From NCBI GenBank assembly GCA_016779995.1, contig JADHMO010000014.1, positions 1 to 34,432 of the forward strand: a stretch of DNA of 34,432 nucleotides. Reading direction: 5' to 3'. The DNA is from Flavobacteriales bacterium (GTDB lineage: Bacteria; Bacteroidota; Bacteroidia; Flavobacteriales; UBA7312). Position 1 is the first letter of the stretch, and every line of letters starts with the position of its first letter. The translations under genes and the position numbers were made by a program. Shown piece after piece: positions 1-6,363 of the stretch. Below the pieces are notes generated by a model, which was not told where the DNA came from, searched no databases, and was given only the letters and a program-made list of their open reading frames with translations.

Positions 1-575
1 ACAAAATCTGCTTTAGTTCCTTTCCATTTTAGTGTTTCAATTTTCTTGATTGTGGGTGAGTTGTTCAACTTTTCATCTATTAGCTCAATAAATTTTCTCC
101 AGTTTTTAAACTCATATTTGAAAATTAACTCTTCCAAATCAAATACTTCCTTAATGTCAATATCACAAAATAAATCTGATAAAATTTGATATAGAGGGGA
201 TTTTAATGCAAGTGCTTTTAGCGAATAAGTATTGTAGCTTTTTAATTCTTCAATATTATTTTGAATATAATCACCGATTTTTATTTGATAACTTAAAACT
301 TCTTTTGAGTTACTTTTTAAAAAGGGAATAGAAAAATCATTTTTCACTAAAAAAGATAAGTGTTCTATAAAATTGACAGGAGTCATATCTTCATAAAGAC
401 TAATCTCCCTGTAGGATATATATCTTTCTAAATCACCTTTCAAAATTTTTAGTAACTCAGTATTATAGTTATTAGAGTATGTTTTAAGTAGAAAGTGTAA
501 ATCATAATCAGAAACAGTATCTTTTATTTTACGAAACAATTTTCCTGTTGATTTCTCAATGTTGTCTGTACTCAT
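1..575 (-). CDS. RteC-like protein, partial (C-terminus outside window)
   Basis: An open frame reads leftward from the ATG at 575 to the window edge, 191 codons without a stop. The protein begins MSTDNIEKSTGKLF and is rich in Lys, Leu, Asn and Glu, as expected of a helical cytoplasmic protein. Its last visible residues, IETLKWKGTKADFV, resemble the conserved W-x-G-[ST]-K-x-[DE]-[LF]-[VI] stretch of RteC-domain proteins, which are DNA-binding regulators of excision and transfer in Bacteroides conjugative elements and are also common beside integrases. The ATG lies two bases after the stop of the integrase gene, so the two are probably co-transcribed and belong to the same integrated element. 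The family call rests on one short motif and on context. The part that should confirm it lies outside the window. Confidence 0.5.
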   Translation of the reverse strand, partial: MSTDNIEKSTGKLFRKIKDTVSDYDLHFLLKTYSNNYNTELLKILKGDLERYISYREISLYEDMTPVNFIEHLSFLVKNDFSIPFLKSNSKEVLSYQIKIGDYIQNNIEELKSYNTYSLKALALKSPLYQILSDLFCDIDIKEVFDLEELIFKYEFKNWRKFIELIDEKLNNSPTIKKIETLKWKGTKADF

Positions 576-577
576 TT

Positions 578-1879
578 TTAAGCTTTTTTAAGAAACTTTA
601 GTTTTGGTTTATTCTTTTGCTCTTTTTTAAAGATTTTCATCATTGGTGCTATATGGCTTTCATCACTCTTGTTTATGTATTTAAGAAAAGTACTTTCCTT
701 TGTGTGACCTGTAACACTCATAATCATAGGAGTGCTTGCTTCTTTGTTATAGTAGTAATTAGTTGCAAATGAACGTCTGCCAGTATGTGTTGTAATGTAC
801 ATATACTTTGGTCTTGTGCCCTTTACTTTTCTTTTAGTTTTAGGGTCATATAGTTTTCCAACAGTTAAATCGTTTATCTCTGCAAGTTCACAAATTTTCT
901 TAAAGTATTTATTTAACTTTTGGGTTGATACTTTGTAAGGAAGCCCATTTCTATAGATTTCTTCAACCTTAGGATGAACAGGAATGGTAACCTTTTTATT
1001 TCCCTTGTGTTGTGTTATATCAATTATAAGATTTCCATCTTCCTTTGTTTTAAAGACTCTAGAATCAGCAACTTTCAATAAATCTTGACCTCTTTGTCCT
1101 ATGTGGCAAGCTATAACGAGCCACTTTCTGGCATTAACTAATGCTTCTGATTTTAAATCAACCTCTTCTATTCGTTCTATTTCATTTTTATTTAAATAAA
1201 CAACATCTTCATCATCATCATAAGTCTTAATTTCACCTAATTTAAATGAATGAAAATCAATTGGAAGGGGCAATCCTTTTGAATTGGCGTATCTACAAAC
1301 TACACGTAAATCAGCTATTTTTTTATTTGAATATACAGCAGAGTAATTATTGTCTGTTAAAAGCCAAGACCTAAACTCATTCAATAACATTGAGTTTAAT
1401 TGAATTAATCTTATGCTTTTGTTCTTTTGAAATTCTGAAAATAAAGTTTTTAATCTTTTATATGCTTGTATTCTTGATTTAGATAATCCAATACCTCCTT
1501 TAGAATTGTTTATAGTATTAGCATTATCTATTAAATTCTGAATTAAGTCTAAAACAAAATCACTTTGGGTTGTTTCGCTTACTCTCTTAAAGAATAAATC
1601 AATTTGAAAACCTAACCAAGTGCTATTTAAAATTTCATTACTAGCATTGGCTTGATTTACCTTATTGTAGATGTGAGTCTCTAATGCTTTTAAATCTACA
1701 GCCAAATTTTTGTTGATAGGACTTGTTTGTTTAGGGTATCCTTTAGAATAACTCCATTGATTTTTAGCAATAGTAAAGCCTGTTTTTTTCATATAGTCCC
1801 TCCCTCTACCCAAACTTAACCTTAGGTAAATTGATAAAGTGTCAGACTTTCCTTTTAGCTGGTATTTGATTGTTGCCAT
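578..1879 (-). CDS. Tyrosine recombinase / phage-type integrase
   Basis: A 433-residue site-specific recombinase that should insert and excise the element to its left. The N-terminal ~90 residues look like the arm-binding domain typical of Bacteroidota integrases. A helical core-binding (SAM-like) domain follows at ~105-210, and the catalytic domain runs from ~230. The active-site set is complete: Arg263 in GQRGQD, a Lys in the QHKGNK beta-hairpin (~292), His365 and Arg368 in THTGRRS, His392 in TGHTKES, and the nucleophile Tyr401 in FLKYI. Length and motif spacing fit full-length enzymes, so it is probably active. It is the last gene before an attachment site made of a tRNA 3' end, and the intervening DNA carries direct repeats suited to arm binding. 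The RteC-like gene follows two bases downstream. Specificity cannot be told beyond the tRNA tail. Confidence 0.93.
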   Translation of the reverse strand: MATIKYQLKGKSDTLSIYLRLSLGRGRDYMKKTGFTIAKNQWSYSKGYPKQTSPINKNLAVDLKALETHIYNKVNQANASNEILNSTWLGFQIDLFFKRVSETTQSDFVLDLIQNLIDNANTINNSKGGIGLSKSRIQAYKRLKTLFSEFQKNKSIRLIQLNSMLLNEFRSWLLTDNNYSAVYSNKKIADLRVVCRYANSKGLPLPIDFHSFKLGEIKTYDDDEDVVYLNKNEIERIEEVDLKSEALVNARKWLVIACHIGQRGQDLLKVADSRVFKTKEDGNLIIDITQHKGNKKVTIPVHPKVEEIYRNGLPYKVSTQKLNKYFKKICELAEINDLTVGKLYDPKTKRKVKGTRPKYMYITTHTGRRSFATNYYYNKEASTPMIMSVTGHTKESTFLKYINKSDESHIAPMMKIFKKEQKNKPKLKFLKKA

Positions 1880-1895
1880 TAATGATTTGTTTGTT

Positions 1896-1925
1896 CAAAT
1901 TTAATAATTCCCAACATATTCCCAA
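1896..1925 (-). promoter_or_regulatory. Candidate integrase promoter
   Basis: On the minus strand TAAATTTG (1903-1896) matches the Bacteroidota -7 box TAnnTTTG exactly. A TTG (1925-1923) sits 19 bases upstream as a -33 element. Transcription would start near 1890, some ten bases before the integrase ATG at 1879. The spacer and the -33 element are covered by a tandem repeat (1907-1927), so whatever binds that repeat could control the promoter. Confidence 0.5.
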
Positions 1926-1927
1926 CA
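1907..1927. repeat. Tandem direct repeat ATTCCCAACA overlapping the integrase promoter
   Basis: ATTCCCAACA occurs at 1907-1916 and again at 1918-1927, an 11-base period or roughly one helical turn. Two same-face copies over the integrase promoter suggest a binding site for the integrase itself or for an element-encoded regulator. Confidence 0.55.
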
Positions 1928-1935
1928 ATTATATT

Positions 1936-1967
1936 ACTTATTTAAACCAAATGAAACTTATTTAAAC
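1936..1967. repeat. Direct repeat ACTTATTTAAAC, candidate arm-type integrase sites
   Basis: The identical 12-mer ACTTATTTAAAC is found at 1936-1947 and 1956-1967, 20 bases apart start to start. The pair lies between the integrase start and the tRNA-tail attachment site, where lambda-type recombinases have their arm sites. The sequence is AT-rich, so a chance repeat is possible, but an exact 12-mer at about two helical turns is suggestive. Confidence 0.5.
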
Positions 1968-2061
1968 ATCTAATATTTTTTATGAATAAGATATTTTAAT
2001 CAGAAATGTGTTATGTTAACAGCTATGAATCTAAAAAGATTAATAAATGGTAACACAGGGT

Positions 2062-2083
2062 TTCAAGTCCCGCCCTGGGTACA
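2062..2083 (+). other. Attachment site: duplicated 3' end of a tRNA gene
   Basis: TTCAAGTCCCGCCCTGGGTA reads as the tail of a tRNA: T-loop TTCAAGT, 3' T-stem CCCGC, 3' acceptor strand CCTGGGT and discriminator A, followed by CA. An intact gene would need a T-stem 5' half GCGGG and a 5' acceptor ACCCAGG. Instead the preceding bases are ACACAGGGT, which breaks the T-stem, and no D arm, anticodon arm or 5' acceptor is present. This is what remains at the far end of an element integrated into a tRNA 3' end; the reconstituted tRNA should lie at the other end, left of the window. An imperfect inverted repeat (ACACAGGG at 2053-2060 with CCCTGGGT at 2073-2080) is also present. Which tRNA it was cannot be told. 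Confidence 0.65.
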
Positions 2084-2110
2084 AGCCCTCGAATAATCGA
2101 GGGCTTTTTT
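2084..2110 (+). terminator. Intrinsic terminator directly behind the tRNA tail
   Basis: A perfect nine-base-pair stem, AGCCCTCGA (2084-2092) with TCGAGGGCT (2097-2105), a four-base loop and a six-T run to 2110. It starts three bases after the tRNA discriminator and is best read as the original terminator of the tRNA gene, now separated from its promoter by the integrated element. Confidence 0.85.
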
Positions 2111-2137
2111 GTTTTAAGTTATTCAAATATACTTTAT
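2108..2137 (+). promoter_or_regulatory. Weak candidate promoter for the structured RNA
   Basis: TTTG at 2108-2111, at the end of the terminator T-run, and TACTTTAT at 2130-2137 are separated by 18 bases. The first fits the -33 element. The second matches four of the six fixed positions of TAnnTTTG plus the following T, so it is a degenerate -7 box. Initiation would be near 2144, just before the large hairpin. Confidence 0.3.
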
Positions 2138-2143
2138 AGCTAC

Positions 2144-2345
2144 AAAAAAAAGAGTTTTAAGCTGTTGCGGTGGTTAAAAGACCACGACAATAGCAAAAAC
2201 TCTAATTAAGTATTAGTGAAGTTATCGAAAACAGTTCGCAAGATCACGCTAATACTAAAGGCTTAAAATTCAGGCTTAAAGGACAATCGAGTGCCGCTTA
2301 TTTTAGGATTAAATATAAAAAGCACTCATTTCTGAGTGCTTTTTG
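2144..2345 (+). ncRNA. Candidate structured small RNA of about 200 nt (6S-like size), family unknown
   Basis: The segment has no coding frame but is dense in complementarity. Hairpin 1 pairs AGAGTTTT (2151-2158) with AAAACTCT (2196-2203), then GCTGTTG with CAATAGC, then GTGGT with ACCAC around TAAAAG. Hairpin 2 pairs AGTATTAG (2209-2216) with CTAATACT (2249-2256) and contains an inner CGAA/TTCG. A perfect terminator hairpin ends the segment. TTTTAAGC (2155-2162) can alternatively pair with GCTTAAAA (2261-2268). Size, isolated position and terminator would suit a stand-alone RNA such as a flavobacterial 6S RNA, but I do not recognise a family-specific motif. Orientation is not certain: read on the minus strand, hairpin 1 is followed by eight Ts, so it could also end a leftward transcript. 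It does not resemble RNase P RNA, tmRNA or SRP RNA. Confidence 0.4.
2317..2344. terminator. Bidirectional intrinsic terminator
   Basis: AAAAAGCACTCA (2317-2328) and TGAGTGCTTTTT (2333-2344) form a perfect twelve-base-pair stem with loop TTTC. The A-run before and T-run after make it work on both strands: rightward for the candidate small RNA, leftward for the waaA transcript, whose gene ends about 200 bases away. The same GAGTGC also occurs at 2289-2294 and could compete for the GCACTC arm. Confidence 0.85.
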
Positions 2346-2540
2346 CTTAAGGGAGGTAAATAAGTCTATGTCAGTATAATTAACATAAAATCAGAGAAGT
2401 AAGCTCTGTATTCGTCTTTTCCACAACAAAGAAACGCTACTTTTTTGAATATAGCACTATAGTTTTTGACGACTAATAAAATTATATGGATGAAATGGGA
2501 TATTTGCCGATAAACAAAATTCTAAAACCTTAAAAATGAC
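2346..2540. other. Intergenic, nothing recognised
   Basis: This AT-rich stretch lies between the bidirectional terminator and the end of waaA. I see no convincing coding frame, RNA hairpin with T-run, or clean promoter pair here. Together with 1880-2345 it makes a 660-base interval without a protein gene. Confidence 0.5.
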
Positions 2541-3740
2541 TTAAATCGCATCATTTATAGCATTAATAATCATTGTGTTTGCACCTTTTTTTTCTGAAAT
2601 AAAGGCTAAAGCGTCATTTTCACTATGGCTTCTATGGTCAATAAGTTGTTTAATAGCTGTCTCTAACTCATATTCGTTCTTGATACTTTGTGCAATACCT
2701 GCACGAATCGCTTCTTTTGCTTCTTCGTATTTATGGAATTTAGGACCAAAAAATACATACGAGCCAAAGGCTATTGCCTCGAGAATATTGTGTAATCCCT
2801 TACCAAAAGCACCTCCAATGTAACTAAGGTTGGCGTATTGATACAATTGTGATAAAATTCCAATACTATCTATGATTAAAATAGAGTGATTTTTGACGTT
2901 ATCTTTATTAGCTTGACTGTAGAGTAAACCATATTTTTTTAAATCATTGCAAAGTTCTATTTCATGAGGAGCTAAAATAAATTTTACTTCTGGCATTCTA
3001 TTGCTGATGTTTATCAGCATTTTACTATCAATTTTATAAGTGCTTCCAGCTACTATTAGTGGGCGAGAACCTTTAAATGATTTGATGTAAGGAATTTCTT
3101 TTGATTGAATACTATCTTCAAATACTTTGTCGTATCTATTGTCTCCGCTAACTGTAACTTGATGAATACCTTTATTATTCAACAGAGTTTTGGATACTTC
3201 ATCTTGAACAAAGAAATGACTAACGTCTTTTAGTATGCCAAGGTGCCATTTTCCATAAAATTTAAAAAGATAGTGTTGGGGTCTAAAAATAGCCGAAACT
3301 ACATATGTTGGAATTGATTTATGATGCAGTTTTTTGAAAAAGTTAGGCCACAATTCTGACTTTATAAAAATGGCAATTTTAGGTTTTGTCCTATCTAAAA
3401 AGCTATCAGCATTAGCTGAAGTATCTAAAGGTAAATAGGCTTTATAATCTACATGCTCATTTTTTCCAGCATTTAAATAACCAGAAGGAGAGAAAAATGT
3501 AAGTAAAATTTTATGTTCTGAATGTCTTTGTTTTAAAGCCTCAATAATAGGTTTGGCTTGCATATACTCGCCTAATGAAGCACAATGGAACCAAATAACT
3601 TTCTCTGTTGTGCCGTCTGGCAAATAATCCTCTAAATTTTTTCTTCCATTCAGCCATTGCCTAGCTTTTAATGAAAAGGGACTAGATAGATAAATGATTG
3701 CCCCGTAAAGTCGAATGATTATTTGATAAATTAAATTCAT
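2541..3740 (-). CDS. waaA: 3-deoxy-D-manno-octulosonic acid (Kdo) transferase
   Basis: Transfers Kdo from CMP-Kdo to lipid A precursor at the inner face of the cytoplasmic membrane, the first core-sugar step of lipopolysaccharide synthesis. The 399 residues fit the family (about 400-430). A hydrophobic N-terminal segment (~3-20) anchors it to the membrane. The signature FHCASLGEY (51-59) contains the catalytic-base Glu58. FSPSGYLNAG, KSELWPNFF (127-135), VSGDNRYDKV, VAGSTYKID and the nucleotide-sugar site GGAFGKGLHNILEAIAFG follow in the usual GT-B order. It begins three bases after the stop of the outer-membrane-type gene upstream, so the two are likely co-transcribed. Transcription should end at the bidirectional terminator near 2330. 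It shows the cell makes Kdo-containing lipid A, as expected for Bacteroidota. Confidence 0.95.
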   Translation of the reverse strand: MNLIYQIIIRLYGAIIYLSSPFSLKARQWLNGRKNLEDYLPDGTTEKVIWFHCASLGEYMQAKPIIEALKQRHSEHKILLTFFSPSGYLNAGKNEHVDYKAYLPLDTSANADSFLDRTKPKIAIFIKSELWPNFFKKLHHKSIPTYVVSAIFRPQHYLFKFYGKWHLGILKDVSHFFVQDEVSKTLLNNKGIHQVTVSGDNRYDKVFEDSIQSKEIPYIKSFKGSRPLIVAGSTYKIDSKMLINISNRMPEVKFILAPHEIELCNDLKKYGLLYSQANKDNVKNHSILIIDSIGILSQLYQYANLSYIGGAFGKGLHNILEAIAFGSYVFFGPKFHKYEEAKEAIRAGIAQSIKNEYELETAIKQLIDHRSHSENDALAFISEKKGANTMIINAINDAI

Positions 3741-3743
3741 CTA

Positions 3744-4481
3744 TTAAAAATAATAGAACTCCCTTGTTGAACGCTTACTGATTGGGACTATCCATCCAAA
3801 TTTAAAGCCCAAGAATGAATCGTTTCGCATTTCGTCTATTGGGCCGCCAACAATGTGGTTGTAACTTCTTTGATTGTATGAAAAGGCTCGCATCAATTCC
3901 ATACCTGCATAAAAATGTATGCCACTTTTTTTACTGATGCTTAAATAACCCATAAATGCTGATGTACTCAGTCCACTGGCCAATTGGTCGTACATCTTTT
4001 TATGTTCAGTATCCAATTGAGGAACGGTAGAGTTTTTGACATCAATTCGTATTTTATGTTGGTGAAATCCGATACTACCATAAGCTAATAGTCCAGAATT
4101 TTCGTGCATGATTGGGTATAGATAGCCTAACTTTAAGTTAGTGTTAAAACCTCTTTCGCTGAGAAGAATTTCTGCTATTTGACCATTTTTGTCAATGATA
4201 TTATAATTGTCATCCATCAAGTGGTCAAGAATAGTCGTGTCCTTGACTTGGCTACCAAACAAAAAAGAACCACTTAATGATAAATAGATATTATTGTCAT
4301 TTATTAAAGATAGTTCTAAACCTAAATTAGAGTTTACACCAAAGTCAGCTTTCATATCTGCTAAAGGAAACTGTAGTTCATAGAAAGGCGAAATAAAAAC
4401 TACCTTTTCTTTAGCATCTTCACCTTGAGCATATATCCGTAAAGTGCTTAAGAGTATTAGTAAAACAGTTGAAAACTTCAT
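3744..4481 (-). CDS. Outer-membrane beta-barrel-like protein, unknown function
   Basis: A 245-residue exported protein that I cannot assign to a named family. A signal peptide is clear (MKFSTVLLILLSTLRIYAQG, cleavage near residue 18-19). The rest alternates polar and hydrophobic residues with many Gly, Tyr and Phe, for example LGLELSLINDNNIYLSLSGSFLFG, TNLKLGYLYPI, GLLAYGSIGFH and SFLGFKFGWIVPIS. These look like transmembrane beta-strands of a small barrel, and the last residues (REFYYF) end in Phe, as outer-membrane proteins often do. There is no lipobox Cys after the signal. It is directly upstream of waaA with a three-base gap, so an envelope role is plausible. It is divergent from rmlB with about 100 bases between starts. 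Confidence 0.6.
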   Translation of the reverse strand: MKFSTVLLILLSTLRIYAQGEDAKEKVVFISPFYELQFPLADMKADFGVNSNLGLELSLINDNNIYLSLSGSFLFGSQVKDTTILDHLMDDNYNIIDKNGQIAEILLSERGFNTNLKLGYLYPIMHENSGLLAYGSIGFHQHKIRIDVKNSTVPQLDTEHKKMYDQLASGLSTSAFMGYLSISKKSGIHFYAGMELMRAFSYNQRSYNHIVGGPIDEMRNDSFLGFKFGWIVPISKRSTREFYYF

Positions 4482-4579
4482 TTGAAAAATTTTATGCTAA
4501 GTTAAATATTATCAACGCAATTACTAACGAAGATTTGATAGATTTATTGATTACATTTGTTGAGATAAATATTTGTGTG

Positions 4580-5626
4580 ATGAAAACGATTCTAATAACA
4601 GGTGGGGCAGGATTTATTGGCTCTCATGTAGTGAGGTTATTTGTAAACAAATATCCTGATACACAGATTGTCAATTTAGATAAACTTACTTATGCCGGAA
4701 ATCTAGAAAATCTTAAAGATATCCAAAATAAGTCCAATTATATTTTTGAAAAAGGTGACATTGTTGATTCTAATTTTATCAACGATTTGTTTGATAAGTA
4801 TAAATTTGATGGTGTTATACATTTAGCTGCTGAATCTCATGTAGATCGTTCCATTTCTAATCCCTTAGAATTCATTCAAACCAATGTTGTAGGGACTTTT
4901 AACCTATTGCATGCGGCTAAAAATCTTTGGAGAAAAAATTTCGATGGCAAATTGTTTTATCATGTATCAACAGATGAGGTGTATGGTTCTTTAGGAGCTG
5001 AAGGCTTTTTCTTAGAAACAACGCCATATGACCCACAGTCTCCCTATTCATCATCGAAAGCAAGTTCTGACCACTTTGTGAGAGCCTATGGTAATACCTA
5101 TGGTCTCCCGTTTATGATTTCTAATTGTTCTAATAATTACGGTGAAAATCAATTTCCTGAAAAGCTGATTCCATTATTTATTAATAACATAAGAAACAAT
5201 AAATCTTTACCAGTATATGGAGATGGCTTATTTACTCGGGATTGGCTATATGTTGTCGATCATGCAAGGGCTATTGATACAGTTTTCCATAATGGTAAAA
5301 TAGGTGACACATATAATATCGGTGGATTTAATGAGTGGACTAATATTGATTTGATAAAACTACTTTGTGGTATTATGGATGAGAAATTAGGAAGAGAGCA
5401 GGGCAGTTCCGCACAACTAATTACTTTTGTAAAAGATAGACCTGGACACGATAAGCGTTATGCTATCGATGCCACTAAAATCAAAACCGAACTAGGGTGG
5501 GAGCCTTCGTTGCAATTTGCTGAAGGGCTAGAAAAAACAATAGACTGGTACCTTAATAATCAAGATTGGTTAGATAATGTAACCTCTGGAGAATACCAAA
5601 ACTACTATCAAAACCAATACCAATAA
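4580..5626 (+). CDS. rmlB: dTDP-glucose 4,6-dehydratase
   Basis: Converts dTDP-D-glucose to dTDP-4-keto-6-deoxyglucose in the cytoplasm, the branch point to dTDP-rhamnose and other deoxy sugars of surface polysaccharide. It is a short-chain dehydrogenase/reductase of 348 residues: the NAD-binding GGAGFIG (8-14), HLAAESHVDRS (81-91), the active-site TDE (131-133), Tyr156 and Lys160 of YSSSK, then NCSNNYGENQFPEKLIP and GDGLFTRDWLYV. The frame is open further upstream to 4469, but that extension overlaps the divergent gene and lacks family similarity, while the ATG at 4580 begins exactly with MKTILITGGAGFIG. Other rml genes are not in this window. Its stop shares one base (TAATG) with the start of the next gene, so the pair is translationally coupled. 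Confidence 0.96.
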   Translation: MKTILITGGAGFIGSHVVRLFVNKYPDTQIVNLDKLTYAGNLENLKDIQNKSNYIFEKGDIVDSNFINDLFDKYKFDGVIHLAAESHVDRSISNPLEFIQTNVVGTFNLLHAAKNLWRKNFDGKLFYHVSTDEVYGSLGAEGFFLETTPYDPQSPYSSSKASSDHFVRAYGNTYGLPFMISNCSNNYGENQFPEKLIPLFINNIRNNKSLPVYGDGLFTRDWLYVVDHARAIDTVFHNGKIGDTYNIGGFNEWTNIDLIKLLCGIMDEKLGREQGSSAQLITFVKDRPGHDKRYAIDATKIKTELGWEPSLQFAEGLEKTIDWYLNNQDWLDNVTSGEYQNYYQNQYQ

Positions 5627-6363
5627 TGTTTTCATTTTTTAAAAGAAAAGATAAAAATCTTGAACCTATAAATTTTGATTCATTAGTTTGCGATATGCAT
5701 TCACACTTGATTGCAGGTATTGATGATGGTTCTCCTGATTTAGAAACCTCAGTTCAAATTATTAAGAATTTACAATCTTTAGGTTTTAAGAAAGTTGTCA
5801 CTACTCCTCATATAATGCACGATTTTTATAGAAATACACCTGAAATTATTTTGGGTGGATTGAAAGATTTGCAAGATGAGTTAAAAAAACAATCTATTGA
5901 TGTTGAGGTCTCGGCAGCAGCAGAGTACTACATTGATTATGATTTTGAAGCCAAAGTCGATTCTGGCGAGAAATTTTTAACAATGGGAAATAATCAGATG
6001 TTGATAGAAACCTCTTTTATTTCTGCGCCTCCCAATTTTGGAGATGCTATTTTTAAATTACAACTTGCTGGTTACAAGCTTATTTTGGCACATCCAGAAC
6101 GCTATGGTTTTATGACTTTTGAAGATTTACAAACCTACAAAACACGCTCTTTAAGTCTTCAATTAAATCTACTTTCTCTATTAGGCTATTATGGCCCGCC
6201 AGCCAAAGCAATGGCTGAAAAACTAATTGAAAATAATATGGTGGATTATGTAGGTACTGACTGTCATAACCTTCATCAATCTTCTTTGTACTCTAAGTGC
6301 TTTACCAACAAACATTGGCATATGTTAGTAAATAGTGGTACTCTAAAAAATCAAATGTTATAG
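5626..6363 (+). CDS. PHP-family tyrosine-protein phosphatase (CpsB/YwqE-like)
   Basis: A 245-residue metal-dependent phosphatase of the PHP family, related to CpsB of streptococci and YwqE of Bacillus, which dephosphorylate tyrosine kinases controlling capsule export. The metal-binding set is visible: His25 and His27 (MHSHL), a DDGS motif at 33-36, His62 (TTPH), Glu100 (AAAEYY), His156 in HPERY, and Asp212 and His214 in TDCHN. No signal peptide is present, so it acts in the cytoplasm. It overlaps the rmlB stop by one base, which links it to surface-sugar synthesis. Its 3' end runs six bases into the convergent fabD gene. No partner kinase is encoded in the window, so the substrate remains an inference; sugar phosphates are an alternative for PHP enzymes. 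Confidence 0.85.
   Translation: MFSFFKRKDKNLEPINFDSLVCDMHSHLIAGIDDGSPDLETSVQIIKNLQSLGFKKVVTTPHIMHDFYRNTPEIILGGLKDLQDELKKQSIDVEVSAAAEYYIDYDFEAKVDSGEKFLTMGNNQMLIETSFISAPPNFGDAIFKLQLAGYKLILAHPERYGFMTFEDLQTYKTRSLSLQLNLLSLLGYYGPPAKAMAEKLIENNMVDYVGTDCHNLHQSSLYSKCFTNKHWHMLVNSGTLKNQML

Noticed and set aside
2000-2083. A complete tRNA gene
   Set aside because: Only the T-loop onward is recognisable. The 5' T-stem half is disrupted and there are no D or anticodon arms; the small AATCT-AAAA-AGATT hairpin near 2030 has a four-base loop, not seven.
4469-4579. N-terminal extension of rmlB (in-frame ATG at 4469)
   Set aside because: It overlaps the start of the divergent outer-membrane-type gene and has no similarity to the family, while the ATG at 4580 starts precisely at the Rossmann strand.
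4488-4579. A TAnnTTTG promoter for rmlB
   Set aside because: The nearest candidate (AATATTTG at 4568-4575) has a mismatch at the first base and no TTTG at a suitable distance, so I do not list it.
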